DNA of 48,850 nucleotides, taken from Bacillota bacterium. Its GTDB lineage: Bacteria > Bacillota > Clostridia > Christensenellales > Aristaeellaceae. Of this stretch, positions 9,145-17,076 are shown in pieces (position 1 is the stretch's first letter; the number at the start of each line of letters is the position of its first letter). Where the stretch lies: the NCBI GenBank assembly GCA_023411175.1, contig JAEYPB010000030.1:1-48850 (forward strand), given 5' to 3'. The notes beneath the pieces are model-generated. The model did not search any database, was not told where the DNA came from, and worked only from the letters and a program-made list of their open reading frames with translations. A program made the position numbers and the translations under genes.

Positions 9145-9588
9145 TCAGTAGAGCTTGAACAGCGTCTGGCCGAATTCGACCACGGAGCCGTTCTGAATGC
9201 AAACGTCGACGATCTCGCCATCATGGCTGGCGGTGATCTCGTTCATCAGCTTCATCGCCTCGACGATGCACAGCACGTCGCCCTTTTTGACCTTGTCGCC
9301 GACCTTTACGAAGGGCTCGGCGTCCGGCGCGGGCGAGGCGTAGAAAACGCCCACCAGCGGAGATTTTACCTCGATGATGTCGTTGAAGTCAACCCCCACG
9401 TCCGCCTGCTTCTCAGACGCGGCCGCCGGCTGTACAGCGACCGCAGGCGGCGCCTCAACGGGCGGCAGCGGCGCGGCACAGGCCGAGCACTCCAGCCGGA
9501 CGTGGTATTCGTTTTCAGAAACCTCGATGGCGCTCAGGCCGTTCTGCCTTAAAATCTGCGCCAATTCTCTGATTTGCCTGACGTTCAT
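9145..9588 (-). CDS. accB: Biotin carboxyl carrier protein of acetyl-CoA carboxylase
   Basis: AccB, 147 residues from ATG 9588. The N-terminal part (MNVRQIRELAQILRQNGLSAIEV) and a Pro/Ala-rich linker (about 45-65) lead into the biotinyl domain ending in VEAMKLMNEI, with K113 as the biotinylated lysine. AGGAGG lies 5 bases upstream of ATG 9588; the alternative GTG at 9594 abuts the ribosome site and is rejected. The start overlaps the fabF stop as ATGA. Confidence 0.95.
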   Translation of the reverse strand: MNVRQIRELAQILRQNGLSAIEVSENEYHVRLECSACAAPLPPVEAPPAVAVQPAAASEKQADVGVDFNDIIEVKSPLVGVFYASPAPDAEPFVKVGDKVKKGDVLCIVEAMKLMNEITASHDGEIVDVCIQNGSVVEFGQTLFKLY

Positions 9589-10817
9589 ACGCACCTCCTG
9601 ATGGCAAGGACCCCGTTGTGCCCGCCAAATCCCAGCGAAATCGAAAGTGCCATGTCGATGACCGCATCCCGCGCGGCATTCGGCACGTAGTCAAGGTCGC
9701 ACTCCGGGTCCGCTTCCTCCAGATGAATGGTGGGCGGAACCCTGTTTGAATTCAGCGCCAGCACCGATGCGATCAATTCGGCGGCGCCCGCCGCACCCAG
9801 CATGTGGCCGGTCATGGACTTGGTGGACGAGATGAGCGCCTTGCGGGCCGCGTCCTCGCCCAGCGCCTTTTTGATGGCGAGCGTCTCCAGCTTGTCGTTG
9901 AGCGGCGTGCCGGTGCCGTGGGCATTGATGTAGAGTTGCCCGCCGGTGCCGCCCGCTTCCCGAAGCGCCTGAGCGATTGCGCGCGCGCCGCCGACGGCCT
10001 CGGGGTGCGGCGCGGTAATGTGGTGCGCGTCGCAGGTGTTGCCGTAGCCAACGACCTCCGCAAAAATCTTCGCGCCCCGCGCCTTTGCGCCCTCGTAGGT
10101 TTCCAATACCACCGCGCCCGCGCCCTCGCCCATGACGAAGCCGGTGCGGCGCGCGTCAAAGGGCAGCGACGCCCGCTCGGGGTCGTCGGTCTCGCAGAGC
10201 GCCTTGCAGCTGATGAAGCCCGCGACGCCCATCGGCTCAATCGTCGCCTCGGAGCCTCCCGCAATGACGGCGTCCGCATAGCCGTGCCGGATCGCGCGGT
10301 ACGCCTCGCCGACGGAGTTCGTGGAGGTGGCGCAGGCGGTGACCACCGGCAAGCTGGGACCCTGGGCGTTAAAGCGGATCGCGATGTTGCCGGAGGCGAT
10401 GTTCGAGATCATCATCGGAATGTAGAGCGGCGACACGCGGTTCGGGCCGCGGGTGAGCAGCTTCTCGGTCTCCGCGACGAAGGTGTGCATGCCGCCGATG
10501 CCGCTGCCCATGTACACGCCCAGGCGCTCCGGCTCGACCGCGCCGACAATCCCGCTCTCGCTGACGGCCTGTTGCGCCGCCGCCATCGCATACTGGGTGA
10601 AAAGGTCCATCCTGCGGGCCTCGCCCCTGTCGGTGCCGTAGGCTTCCGGGCTGAAGCCCTTGACCTCCGCGGCCACCTTTGCCTTGAAATCCGCCGCGTC
10701 GAAGCGGGTGATGGGGCCGATGCCGCTCACCCCCGCGAAGAGATTTTCGCCAAATGTCCTGATATCGTTTCCGACGGGCGATATGACGCCCATGCCGGTG
10801 ATGACCACACGGTTCAC
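9585..10817 (-). CDS. fabF: Beta-ketoacyl-ACP synthase II (FabF)
   Basis: FabF, 410 residues from GTG 10817 (MNRVVITGMGVISPVG). It condenses malonyl-ACP with growing acyl-ACP. The catalytic triad is present: C162 in VVTACATST, His in INAHGTGTPLND (near 301) and His in SMTGHMLGAAGA (near 337). A ribosome site GGAGGGG precedes the GTG at 6 bases; the longer frame to 10919 lies within fabG. It overlaps accB by four bases. Confidence 0.96.
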   Translation of the reverse strand: MNRVVITGMGVISPVGNDIRTFGENLFAGVSGIGPITRFDAADFKAKVAAEVKGFSPEAYGTDRGEARRMDLFTQYAMAAAQQAVSESGIVGAVEPERLGVYMGSGIGGMHTFVAETEKLLTRGPNRVSPLYIPMMISNIASGNIAIRFNAQGPSLPVVTACATSTNSVGEAYRAIRHGYADAVIAGGSEATIEPMGVAGFISCKALCETDDPERASLPFDARRTGFVMGEGAGAVVLETYEGAKARGAKIFAEVVGYGNTCDAHHITAPHPEAVGGARAIAQALREAGGTGGQLYINAHGTGTPLNDKLETLAIKKALGEDAARKALISSTKSMTGHMLGAAGAAELIASVLALNSNRVPPTIHLEEADPECDLDYVPNAARDAVIDMALSISLGFGGHNGVLAIRRCV

Positions 10818-10830
10818 GTTGAACCCCTCC

Positions 10831-11568
10831 CTACATGTACAGGCCGCCGTCGACCTGAAGCACCGCGCCGGTGATGTAGGACGCCGCTTCGCCCGCCAGG
10901 AACGAAACTGCCTCCGCAACCTCCTCCGCCGTGCCGATGCGCCGAAGCGGTACGGCCTTCAGCGCATCGGTCAGCACCTCTTCCTTCATGGCGGCGGTCA
11001 TTTCCGTCTTCACAAAGCCCGGCGCCACCGCGTTGACGGTGATGCCCCGGGCCGCAAGCTCCCGCGCCAGCGTCTTGGTCAGGCCGATCATGCCCGCCTT
11101 CGCGGCGGCGTAATTGGCCTGACCGGCGTTGCCCATGAGCCCCGCCACCGACGAAACATTGATGATGCGCCCCGCGCGCTTTTTGATGAAGTCCGGCATC
11201 ACGGCCTTCGCCACGAGGAACGCGCCGGTCAGGTTGACGTCCACCACGCGGCGGAAGTCGTCCTCGCGCATCCGCATCGAAAGGCCGTCCTGGGTGATCC
11301 CGGCGTTGTTGACCAGGATGTCGAAGGGCCCCAGCGCGCTTCGGGCTTCGTTCACCGCGCGGGCGACGGCCTCGCCGTCCGATACGTCGCAGGCGTATGC
11401 CTCCGCGCGGACGTTCAGCGCCCGGATTTCTTCAAGGGTCTCCTGGGCCGCCTGCGCATTTCCGGCGTAGAACAGCGCCACGTCCGCACCCAGCGCGGCC
11501 AGCTTCAGCGCCACCGCCCGGCCGATGCCGCGGGTGCCGCCCGTAATGAGCGCAATTTTCCCTTTCAT
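10831..11568 (-). CDS. fabG: 3-oxoacyl-ACP reductase FabG
   Basis: FabG, 245 residues from ATG 11568 (MKGKIALITGGTRGIGRA). It reduces 3-oxoacyl-ACP with NADPH. The short-chain dehydrogenase signature is intact: TGGTRGIG cofactor loop (9-16), NNAG (87-90), the serine of INVSSVAG (S140), and Y153-x3-K157 in YAAAK. The C-terminus SYITGAVLQVDGGLYM is typical of FabG. It overlaps the fabD stop as ATGA; the longer frame to 11982 is an extension inside fabD. Confidence 0.96.
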   Translation of the reverse strand: MKGKIALITGGTRGIGRAVALKLAALGADVALFYAGNAQAAQETLEEIRALNVRAEAYACDVSDGEAVARAVNEARSALGPFDILVNNAGITQDGLSMRMREDDFRRVVDVNLTGAFLVAKAVMPDFIKKRAGRIINVSSVAGLMGNAGQANYAAAKAGMIGLTKTLARELAARGITVNAVAPGFVKTEMTAAMKEEVLTDALKAVPLRRIGTAEEVAEAVSFLAGEAASYITGAVLQVDGGLYM

Positions 11569-12476
11569 GAAACCCTCCCCTTGAGCGCGGCGAGCCCTTC
11601 CAGCCCGCCGACCGGAATGGCTTCGACGAGTGGATCGATCTTCAGGATCAGCCCGCTCAGCGTGTTGCCCGGCCCTGCTTCGACGAAGAGGCGTACGCCC
11701 TCCGCGATCATGTGTTCCACCGTTTCCTGCCACCGGACGGGCGAGGAAATCTGCCCGGACAGGGTGTCCGCCTCCTGACCCATGAGGTAAGGCCGGGCGG
11801 TGAGGTTCGCGTAGAGCGGCATCGCGGGGGCAGAGAACCTTGTCCCCGCCAGCGCGGCCCGCATGCTTTCCGTCGCCGGGCGCATGAACGGCGAATGAAA
11901 CGCGCCGGATACGTTCAGCCGGATCGCCCGTCCGCCTTCGGCGCGCGCGGCGGCGACGAGCGCTTCCGTCTCCTGCGCGCACGCGACGACCGTCTGACCG
12001 GGGGCATTGAAGTTGACCGGATAGGCTTCGTTAAGGCCCCGGCAAAGCTCGGCCACCTTTTCGGCCGGCAGCTTGACCACCGCGAACATCGCGCCGGGGT
12101 GCTTCTCCGCCGCGTCCTGCATAAGTTTTGCGCGCTTCAAAACCAGCCGGAACGCCTCCTCAAAGGTGAGTATCCCGGAAAACGCGGCGGCGGCCATTTC
12201 GCCCAGAGAAAAACCTGCGGCGAAGGCGGGCTGTCCTGCGATTTCCCGCGCCGCGACCGCGCAGGCATAGTCCACGAGAAACAGGCAGGGCTGCGCGTTG
12301 ATGGTCTGGGCCAGTTCCTCCGCCGGGCCTTCGAAGCACTGCTTCAGCGTGCCGGGGCGGATGGCCTCGGCGCGGTCGAAGTACGGCCGCACCGAGTCGA
12401 TGTTTTCATAGAGATCCTTGCCCATGCCGGGCGCCTGGGCGCCTTGACCGGCAAAGACAAACGCTATTCTGTCCAT
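11565..12476 (-). CDS. fabD: Malonyl-CoA:ACP transacylase FabD
   Basis: FabD, 303 residues, loads malonyl groups onto ACP. It begins with the signature FVFAGQGAQ; the nucleophile is S90 in AGFSLGEMAAA, the catalytic histidine lies in GAFHSPFMRPA (near 197), and the conserved EVGPG-type end appears as VEAGPGNTLSGL. It overlaps fabK by 13 bases and fabG by 4. Confidence 0.95.
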   Translation of the reverse strand: MDRIAFVFAGQGAQAPGMGKDLYENIDSVRPYFDRAEAIRPGTLKQCFEGPAEELAQTINAQPCLFLVDYACAVAAREIAGQPAFAAGFSLGEMAAAAFSGILTFEEAFRLVLKRAKLMQDAAEKHPGAMFAVVKLPAEKVAELCRGLNEAYPVNFNAPGQTVVACAQETEALVAAARAEGGRAIRLNVSGAFHSPFMRPATESMRAALAGTRFSAPAMPLYANLTARPYLMGQEADTLSGQISSPVRWQETVEHMIAEGVRLFVEAGPGNTLSGLILKIDPLVEAIPVGGLEGLAALKGRVS

Positions 12477-13408
12477 TGCGTCGCCTCCGAGAACAGCTTC
12501 CGGGCCTCGGTCAGAATGGTGTCGATGATCTCGGCGGCGGGCTTAATGTCGCAGACCAGACCCGCGATCTGCCCGGCCATGAAGGAGCCGCGTTCAAGGT
12601 CCCCTTCGACGGCGGCCATCCGGAGAGAGCCTGTGCCGAAAGCCTCGATTTCCTCGTTGGTGATGCTGGAATCGTACTCCATGCGCCCAAGCTGCGCGCT
12701 GAACAGGTTTTTGAGCACCCGAACCGGGTGTCCCAGCCGCTTTCCGGTGACCTGGGTATCGATGTCCTTGGCCTTTACGACTTTTTCCTTGTAGGCGTCA
12801 TGGATGCGACACTCGGTCGCGCATAGAAAGCGGGTGCCCATCTGCACGCCCTCCGCGCCCAGCATGAACGCCGCCGCAAAACCGCGTCCGTCCGCGATGC
12901 CCCCCGCGGCGACGACGGGAATCGAAACCGCCTGCGAGACCTGCGGCACCAGCGCCATCGTGGTGGTCTCCCCCACATGCCCGCCGGATTCGCAGCCTTC
13001 GGCAATGACCGCCGTCGCGCCTTCGCGCTCCACGCGCCGGGCGATGGCGACGGAAGGCACCACCGGCACAACCTTGATGCCGGCGGGAACCCAGTCCTTC
13101 ATGAATTTTCCGGGAAGCCCCGCGCCGGTGGTCACCACCGGCACCTTCTCCTCGAGCACAATCCGCGCCACCGACTCGACGTAGGGGCTCATCAGCATTA
13201 CGTTGACGCCAAAGGGCTTCTCCGTCATCGATCGGCACAGCCGGATCTGCTCGCGCAGGTATTCGCCCGGCGCGTTCATCGCGCTGATGATGCCCAGTCC
13301 GCCGGCATTTGAAACCGCCGCGGCCAGGTACGCTTCGCTGACCCAGGCCATGCCGCCCTGAAGCACCGGCTTTTCAATGCCCAGCGCCCGGGTTACTCTG
13401 GTGGTCAT
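12464..13408 (-). CDS. fabK: Enoyl-ACP reductase II FabK (FMN-dependent)
   Basis: FabK, 314 residues, is the flavin-type enoyl-ACP reductase used by streptococci and many Clostridia instead of FabI. It is a nitronate monooxygenase-like TIM barrel: KPVLQGGMAWVSEAYLAAAVSNAGGLGII at the start (given here in part), GVNVMLMSP, EGCESGGHVGE, and the FMN phosphate site VVAAGGIADGRGFAAAFMLGAEGVQMGTRF. ATG 13408 directly abuts the acpP stop. No fabI is seen in the window. Confidence 0.94.
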   Translation of the reverse strand: MTTRVTRALGIEKPVLQGGMAWVSEAYLAAAVSNAGGLGIISAMNAPGEYLREQIRLCRSMTEKPFGVNVMLMSPYVESVARIVLEEKVPVVTTGAGLPGKFMKDWVPAGIKVVPVVPSVAIARRVEREGATAVIAEGCESGGHVGETTTMALVPQVSQAVSIPVVAAGGIADGRGFAAAFMLGAEGVQMGTRFLCATECRIHDAYKEKVVKAKDIDTQVTGKRLGHPVRVLKNLFSAQLGRMEYDSSITNEEIEAFGTGSLRMAAVEGDLERGSFMAGQIAGLVCDIKPAAEIIDTILTEARKLFSEATQWTE

Positions 13409-13627
13409 TTACTTCGTCCCCTCGATGCGGTTGACCAGGTCCTGTACGGTCTTGTCGGTGGCGTCCAGTTCGATGGTCATGGAGAATTCGTCCTCCAGCT
13501 TCATGGCCATCTCCGCCACATCCAGCGAGTCGAAGTCCAGCTCCGCGAAGGTGCTCTCCGGCTTGATGGAAGAAATGTCGATGCCCTTGTACTCTGAGAG
13601 CGCCTGCGCAACCTTTTCAAACGTCAT
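13409..13627 (-). CDS. acpP: Acyl carrier protein
   Basis: ACP, 72 residues from ATG 13627 (MTFEKVAQALSEYKGID). The phosphopantetheine attachment serine is S34 in the DFDSLD motif. Charge is strongly acidic as expected. GGAGG precedes ATG 13627 at 8 bases; an in-frame TTG at 13642 overlaps that ribosome site and is rejected. It sits between fabH and fabK, matching the streptococcal order. Confidence 0.95.
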   Translation of the reverse strand: MTFEKVAQALSEYKGIDISSIKPESTFAELDFDSLDVAEMAMKLEDEFSMTIELDATDKTVQDLVNRIEGTK

Positions 13628-13681
13628 GTGAATGTCCTCCAAATAAATTTTAGAATATGTGATGGCTGTTGCCTTGCGGCC

Positions 13682-14635
13682 TTAAGGGTTCCACCGGATG
13701 AGGCACGCGCCGGTCACGAGGCCCGCGCCGAAGGCGGACATCGCGAGAACCTGCCCGGGCTTGATCGCCCCCGCGCGGTTCAACTCATCCAGCAGGATCG
13801 GCAGCGTCGCCGACGAGGTGTTGCCGTAGCGTTCGAGGTTATGGGGGAATTTCTCGGGCGGTTGCGCGAGCCTTGCGCGAACCGCCTCGACGATGCGAAG
13901 GTTTGCCTGATGTAAAAGGAAGAAGTCGACATCACCCGGCTCCATGCCGTTTTCGGTGAGCAGCGCCCGGATGTCCTCGGCGGAGGCGGACACCGCGAAG
14001 CGGTACACCTCCTGCCCGGCCATGTGCAGGTAATCCTGCGCCACAGGGTTTTGTTCAAAGGGGCTGTTGCCGGTGGCGGCGCACATGTACAGCGGCATGC
14101 TGCCGCCGTTCGCGGTAAGACGCGTCGAGAGAAGCCCTTCGCCGCCGTCCACCACCACCGCGCCCGCGCCGTCGCCGAACAGCACACATTCCTCGCGGCG
14201 CGTCCAGTCCACAATGTGGCTCATGGACTCGGCGCAGACGATCAGGATGCGCCCTGCCTTTCCCGCGCGGAGGTACGCGTCGGCGAGATCCAGCGCGTAG
14301 ACGAAACCGGCGCACGCGCCGTTTACGTCGAGGGCCGGACAGGACGCGCCCAGGTCTCGCTGTACGATGCAGGCGAGGGCGGGGGTCACCCACTCCCCCT
14401 GCAAGGTGGAGCAAATGATGAAATCGATCTCCCCCGCGCCAATCCCCGCGGCCTCGAGCGCAGCCTTCGCCGCGCGGGACGCGAGATGGCTCAGCGCTTC
14501 ATCGCCGAGAACCCTGCGCTCCCGGATGCCGGTGCGCGTGGAGATCCATTCGTCGCTGGTGTCGAGAAATCCGGTCAGCTCCTGGTTGGTCACAACTCTG
14601 GACGGCAGCGCGCTGCCGGTGGAAAGAATTCTCAA
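13682..14635 (-). CDS. fabH: Beta-ketoacyl-ACP synthase III (FabH)
   Basis: FabH, 317 residues, starts chain synthesis by condensing an acyl-CoA with malonyl-ACP. The catalytic residues are visible: C108 in DVNGACAGFVYAL, His in FFLLHQANLRI (near 244) and Asn in YGNTSSATLPILL (near 272). The initiation codon is TTG 14635, which overlaps the regulator stop (TTGA) and is served by GGAGG 9 bases upstream; no ATG or GTG fits. The 54-base gap to acpP is the widest in the proximal part of the operon. Confidence 0.95.
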   Translation of the reverse strand: MRILSTGSALPSRVVTNQELTGFLDTSDEWISTRTGIRERRVLGDEALSHLASRAAKAALEAAGIGAGEIDFIICSTLQGEWVTPALACIVQRDLGASCPALDVNGACAGFVYALDLADAYLRAGKAGRILIVCAESMSHIVDWTRREECVLFGDGAGAVVVDGGEGLLSTRLTANGGSMPLYMCAATGNSPFEQNPVAQDYLHMAGQEVYRFAVSASAEDIRALLTENGMEPGDVDFFLLHQANLRIVEAVRARLAQPPEKFPHNLERYGNTSSATLPILLDELNRAGAIKPGQVLAMSAFGAGLVTGACLIRWNP

Positions 14636-15120
14636 GAATCTGCGCCTCCATCGGGAGATTTAGGCATGAGCTCCAGCGCCCGCTTTTCAAAAAACTCATT
14701 GAGCGCCTTCAGGCCGTGGAGCAGCGCGGCCTTTTCCGCTTCCGGAATGCTGCGGCCCACGGCACGCACCATCTGCCGGTGAAAGAATCGGTGGGAGATG
14801 TCGGCGCGGCGGCCCAACTCGGTCAGCCTCACGTAGATGCGCCGCCCGTCCCGCTCGCAGCGGGCCTTGTGGACGAACCCCTTCTTCTCAAGGCGCTTGA
14901 CCATCATCGTCACCGACGGCGGCGAAATATCCAATGCCTGGGCGATGTCGGTGATCGTGCGGCCGTCCGGTCCGCCGTCCCCGATGGCCTCGATGGTGTG
15001 CATCTCGCTGATGGACAGGTTATCGCCGCTGAGGCTTACCAGCATGGCCTCCTCGATGGCCTGCACAGAGCGGTAGGTGTTGACCAGCATCTCGTTGAGC
15101 TGGGTGGAAAAAGGATCCAT
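14632..15120 (-). CDS. fabT: MarR-family regulator of fatty acid synthesis (FabT-like)
   Basis: A winged-helix MarR protein (162 residues from ATG 15120, MDPFSTQLNEML). The DNA-binding helix region TITDIAQALDISPPSVTMMVKRLEKKGFV and the wing DGRRIYVRLTELG are clear. By position at the head of a fab operon in the streptococcal gene order it is very likely FabT-like, a repressor whose DNA binding is modulated by acyl-ACP. An in-frame ATG at 15135 has no ribosome site and would lie almost on the operator, whereas ATG 15120 has a weak GGGGTG ahead. The palindrome at 15137-15155 just upstream is its likely operator, implying autoregulation and control of all thirteen genes. Confidence 0.85.
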   Translation of the reverse strand: MDPFSTQLNEMLVNTYRSVQAIEEAMLVSLSGDNLSISEMHTIEAIGDGGPDGRTITDIAQALDISPPSVTMMVKRLEKKGFVHKARCERDGRRIYVRLTELGRRADISHRFFHRQMVRAVGRSIPEAEKAALLHGLKALNEFFEKRALELMPKSPDGGADS

Positions 15121-15136
15121 GCCGCACCCCGTCATT

Positions 15137-15155
15137 TAATTAGTCTAACTAATTA
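15137..15155. promoter_or_regulatory. Palindromic operator of the fab operon
   Basis: TAATTAGT-CTA-ACTAATTA, two perfect 8-base arms with a 3-base centre. It overlaps the -10 element of the fab promoter and the transcription start. The size and symmetry fit a MarR dimer; binding by the adjacent FabT-like protein is an inference. Confidence 0.75.
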
Positions 15156-15180
15156 TATGAACCGGATATTCCTTTGTCAA
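15152..15180 (-). promoter_or_regulatory. Consensus sigma-A promoter of the fab/acc operon
   Basis: On the minus strand TTGACA (15175-15180), a 17-base spacer and TATAAT (15152-15157), identical to consensus in both hexamers. The operator palindrome overlaps the -10, so an intrinsically strong promoter appears to be held by repression. Confidence 0.85.
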
Positions 15181-15226
15181 GGGTTTGAAAAAGGCACCGA
15201 TGTTAATTTCGGAAGCGCCGCGCCGG

Positions 15227-15255
15227 TTGAAGGCGGGCCCGGAATATGGTATGAT
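15227..15255 (+). promoter_or_regulatory. Promoter of the thiamine pyrophosphokinase gene
   Basis: TTGAAG (15227-15232), 17 bases, TATGAT (15250-15255), directly upstream of the gene at 15288. No thiamine riboswitch fold fits into the short leader of roughly 25 bases. Confidence 0.6.
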
Positions 15256-15287
15256 TCGGCTGAAACGAACGAAAAGGGGCGCTGTAC

Positions 15288-15935
15288 ATGGCGAAAACCT
15301 GCTGGATAGCCGGCGCGGGCGAATGGGCGGGGGTGCTGCCCCCCATTCCGGCGGGCGACATGGTCGTCGCGGCCGACGCGGGTTACGAAGCGCTCACCCG
15401 TCTCGGCGTCCGGGTTGACCGGGTGGTGGGCGACTTTGATTCGCTGGGCGCGGCGCCACAGCATCCCGATGTCGAGATACACCCGGCGGAGAAGGACGAA
15501 ACCGACATGATGCTGGCGGTGCGCGTCGGTCTTGACGCGGGATGCCGGGAATTCCGCATCTACGGCGGGCTGGGCGGGCGGCTGGACCACAGCTTCGCCA
15601 ACCTGCAGACCCTCGTTTACCTCGCCCGTCGGGGCGCGCGGGGCTGGCTGATCGGAAGAGACGCCGCCGTCACCGCCGTATCAAACGGTGAGCTTCGCTT
15701 TTCGATAAGCGCCAAAGGCACGGTTTCGGTGTTCACCGCAGACGGAACCGCCCGTGGCGTGACGCTGGAAGGGCTGAAATACCCGCTTCACGACTACGCC
15801 ATGACCGCGGACGTGCCCATCGGCGTCAGCAATGAATTTACAGGAAATCCATCCCGCATCGAGGTACGGGACGGCGCGCTGATCGTAATGGCGGGCGAAG
15901 GCGCGCCCGGGTGGCTCGAAGCGGACGCGCGGTGA
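15288..15935 (+). CDS. thiN: Thiamine pyrophosphokinase
   Basis: A 215-residue thiamine pyrophosphokinase, which makes TPP from thiamine and ATP. Family landmarks: VAADAGYEALTRLGVRVDRVVGDFDSL (in part) with the metal-binding GDFDS, the acidic EKDETDMMLAV, GGLGGRLDHSFANL, and a C-terminal beta domain ending with the conserved GVSNEF plus ITVxxG-like strand. It is transcribed divergently from the fab operon and convergently with the SRPBCC gene. Translation starts at ATG 15288; the ribosome site is weak (AAGGGG about 10 bases upstream). Confidence 0.92.
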   Translation: MAKTCWIAGAGEWAGVLPPIPAGDMVVAADAGYEALTRLGVRVDRVVGDFDSLGAAPQHPDVEIHPAEKDETDMMLAVRVGLDAGCREFRIYGGLGGRLDHSFANLQTLVYLARRGARGWLIGRDAAVTAVSNGELRFSISAKGTVSVFTADGTARGVTLEGLKYPLHDYAMTADVPIGVSNEFTGNPSRIEVRDGALIVMAGEGAPGWLEADAR

Positions 15936-15956
15936 CGCGCGGCAACCTTCCCGCCC

Positions 15957-16832
15957 TCAGGCGCTTTCCACGACGTGCTTGAAGTTGTCCAAAATAGCCT
16001 GCCAGCCCGCGCGCTGGAAATCCGGATCGTTCTCCCCTTCTGCCTCGAAGGTTTCCGCTACGCGCGCAGCCGACGGGCCGATGGCTTCAAACGACGTGTG
16101 CGTCATGCGCCCGTCATCGAGCTGGCTCACAATGCGCTCGCCCGGAACCACATCGGTATACGTTCCGGAAAAATCGAAAGCCGCGCTGCCATCCCGCGCC
16201 GCCATCGTGTAGACGAAGCGTCCGCCCACCCGAAGGTCGTTAAACGCCTGGGGGCAGTGCCAGCCGTCCGAGGCGGCGTTCCACTTCACGACATGCTCCG
16301 GCTTGTTCCAGAATTCCCAAACCCGCTCCAGGGGTGCGTTGACCTCGGCGGTTATCGTGATCGGCAAAAAGGCAGCCCTGTTTTCTTCGCAGACTGCTTT
16401 CAGCGCTTCGAGGGCGACGGTCCACGGCCTGTCGAACATGTCGAAAAACTCCTCGCCAATCTCCGCATCCACGGTAAAGCGCGTGGAATTTCCATCGATC
16501 GCCTCCAGATGATAGCTTTCATAGGCGGGTACCCACTTGCGAGCTTCCTCGCTGGTATAGTCCTCCACGCCATCGGTTATGAGGCCCTGATGCCGAATCG
16601 TAATGGTCTTCAGGTGTTCGCTCGCGGTGATCTGGGATACCATGCCCATCCGGCGGCCTTCCTCGTCGACCATCAGAAACCGTATCGCGTCTCCCTCGTG
16701 CCATCCGCCTTCAAAGTAGGAGCCTTCGGCAAAGGCCGACGTCCACAATCGGTACTTAGCAACGTTGATGATCGCCGCCCACACCGCCTCCCGGGGCGCC
16801 CGTATGTCGATGGACTTTAGGATTTTCCTCAT
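15957..16832 (-). CDS. Two-domain SRPBCC (START-like/AHSA1) protein
   Basis: A 291-residue cytosolic protein composed of two helix-grip (SRPBCC) domains. The first (about 1-140) starts KILKSIDIRAPREAVWAAIINVAKYRLW; the second (about 152-291) starts ITITAEVNAPLERVWEFWNKPEHVVKWN and has the AHSA1/YybR pattern CPQAFNDLRVGGRFVYTMAARDGS, ending FQRAGWQAILDNFKHVVE. Such domains bind hydrophobic ligands or act as stress-response cochaperone-like modules; no ligand can be assigned. The start ATG 16832 has GGAGG 6 bases upstream. It is convergent with thiN, with no clear terminator in the 21-base gap. Confidence 0.85.
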   Translation of the reverse strand: MRKILKSIDIRAPREAVWAAIINVAKYRLWTSAFAEGSYFEGGWHEGDAIRFLMVDEEGRRMGMVSQITASEHLKTITIRHQGLITDGVEDYTSEEARKWVPAYESYHLEAIDGNSTRFTVDAEIGEEFFDMFDRPWTVALEALKAVCEENRAAFLPITITAEVNAPLERVWEFWNKPEHVVKWNAASDGWHCPQAFNDLRVGGRFVYTMAARDGSAAFDFSGTYTDVVPGERIVSQLDDGRMTHTSFEAIGPSAARVAETFEAEGENDPDFQRAGWQAILDNFKHVVESA

Positions 16833-16998
16833 GCTTATCCTCCATTCTATCCGCCGCTCAAATGCCGTCCGCGCCTTCCGCCGTCTGGCGCAGTCTTTAT
16901 TGGTTGATATACCCCGAACGGCCGCCGCGAATGAAGGCCATCGCGCCGCAACAAAATTTCACTTGACACAAAACCCAAAACATGTCCCCATTTTTATG

Positions 16999-17030
16999 AA
17001 AACACCGCCCGAAGCCATGCGGCCTCGGGC
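16999..17030 (-). terminator. Intrinsic terminator of the HAD gene
   Basis: Minus-strand hairpin with arms 17021-17030 and 17007-17016 (10 pairs including one G-T wobble, 4-base loop), followed at short distance by four T residues. It lies downstream of the HAD hydrolase gene. The rest of the 244-base gap 16833-17076 holds no gene; a tRNA-like 3' half at about 17036-17090 is treated separately. Confidence 0.6.
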
Positions 17031-17076
17031 TTGCAAATGCGGCGAGGGGGCGAACCTCCGGCCTCTTGAACCCAAT

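Noticed and set aside
15233..15287. TPP riboswitch upstream of thiN
   Set aside because: The leader is too short and lacks the conserved CUGAGA and ACCUGA-type elements.
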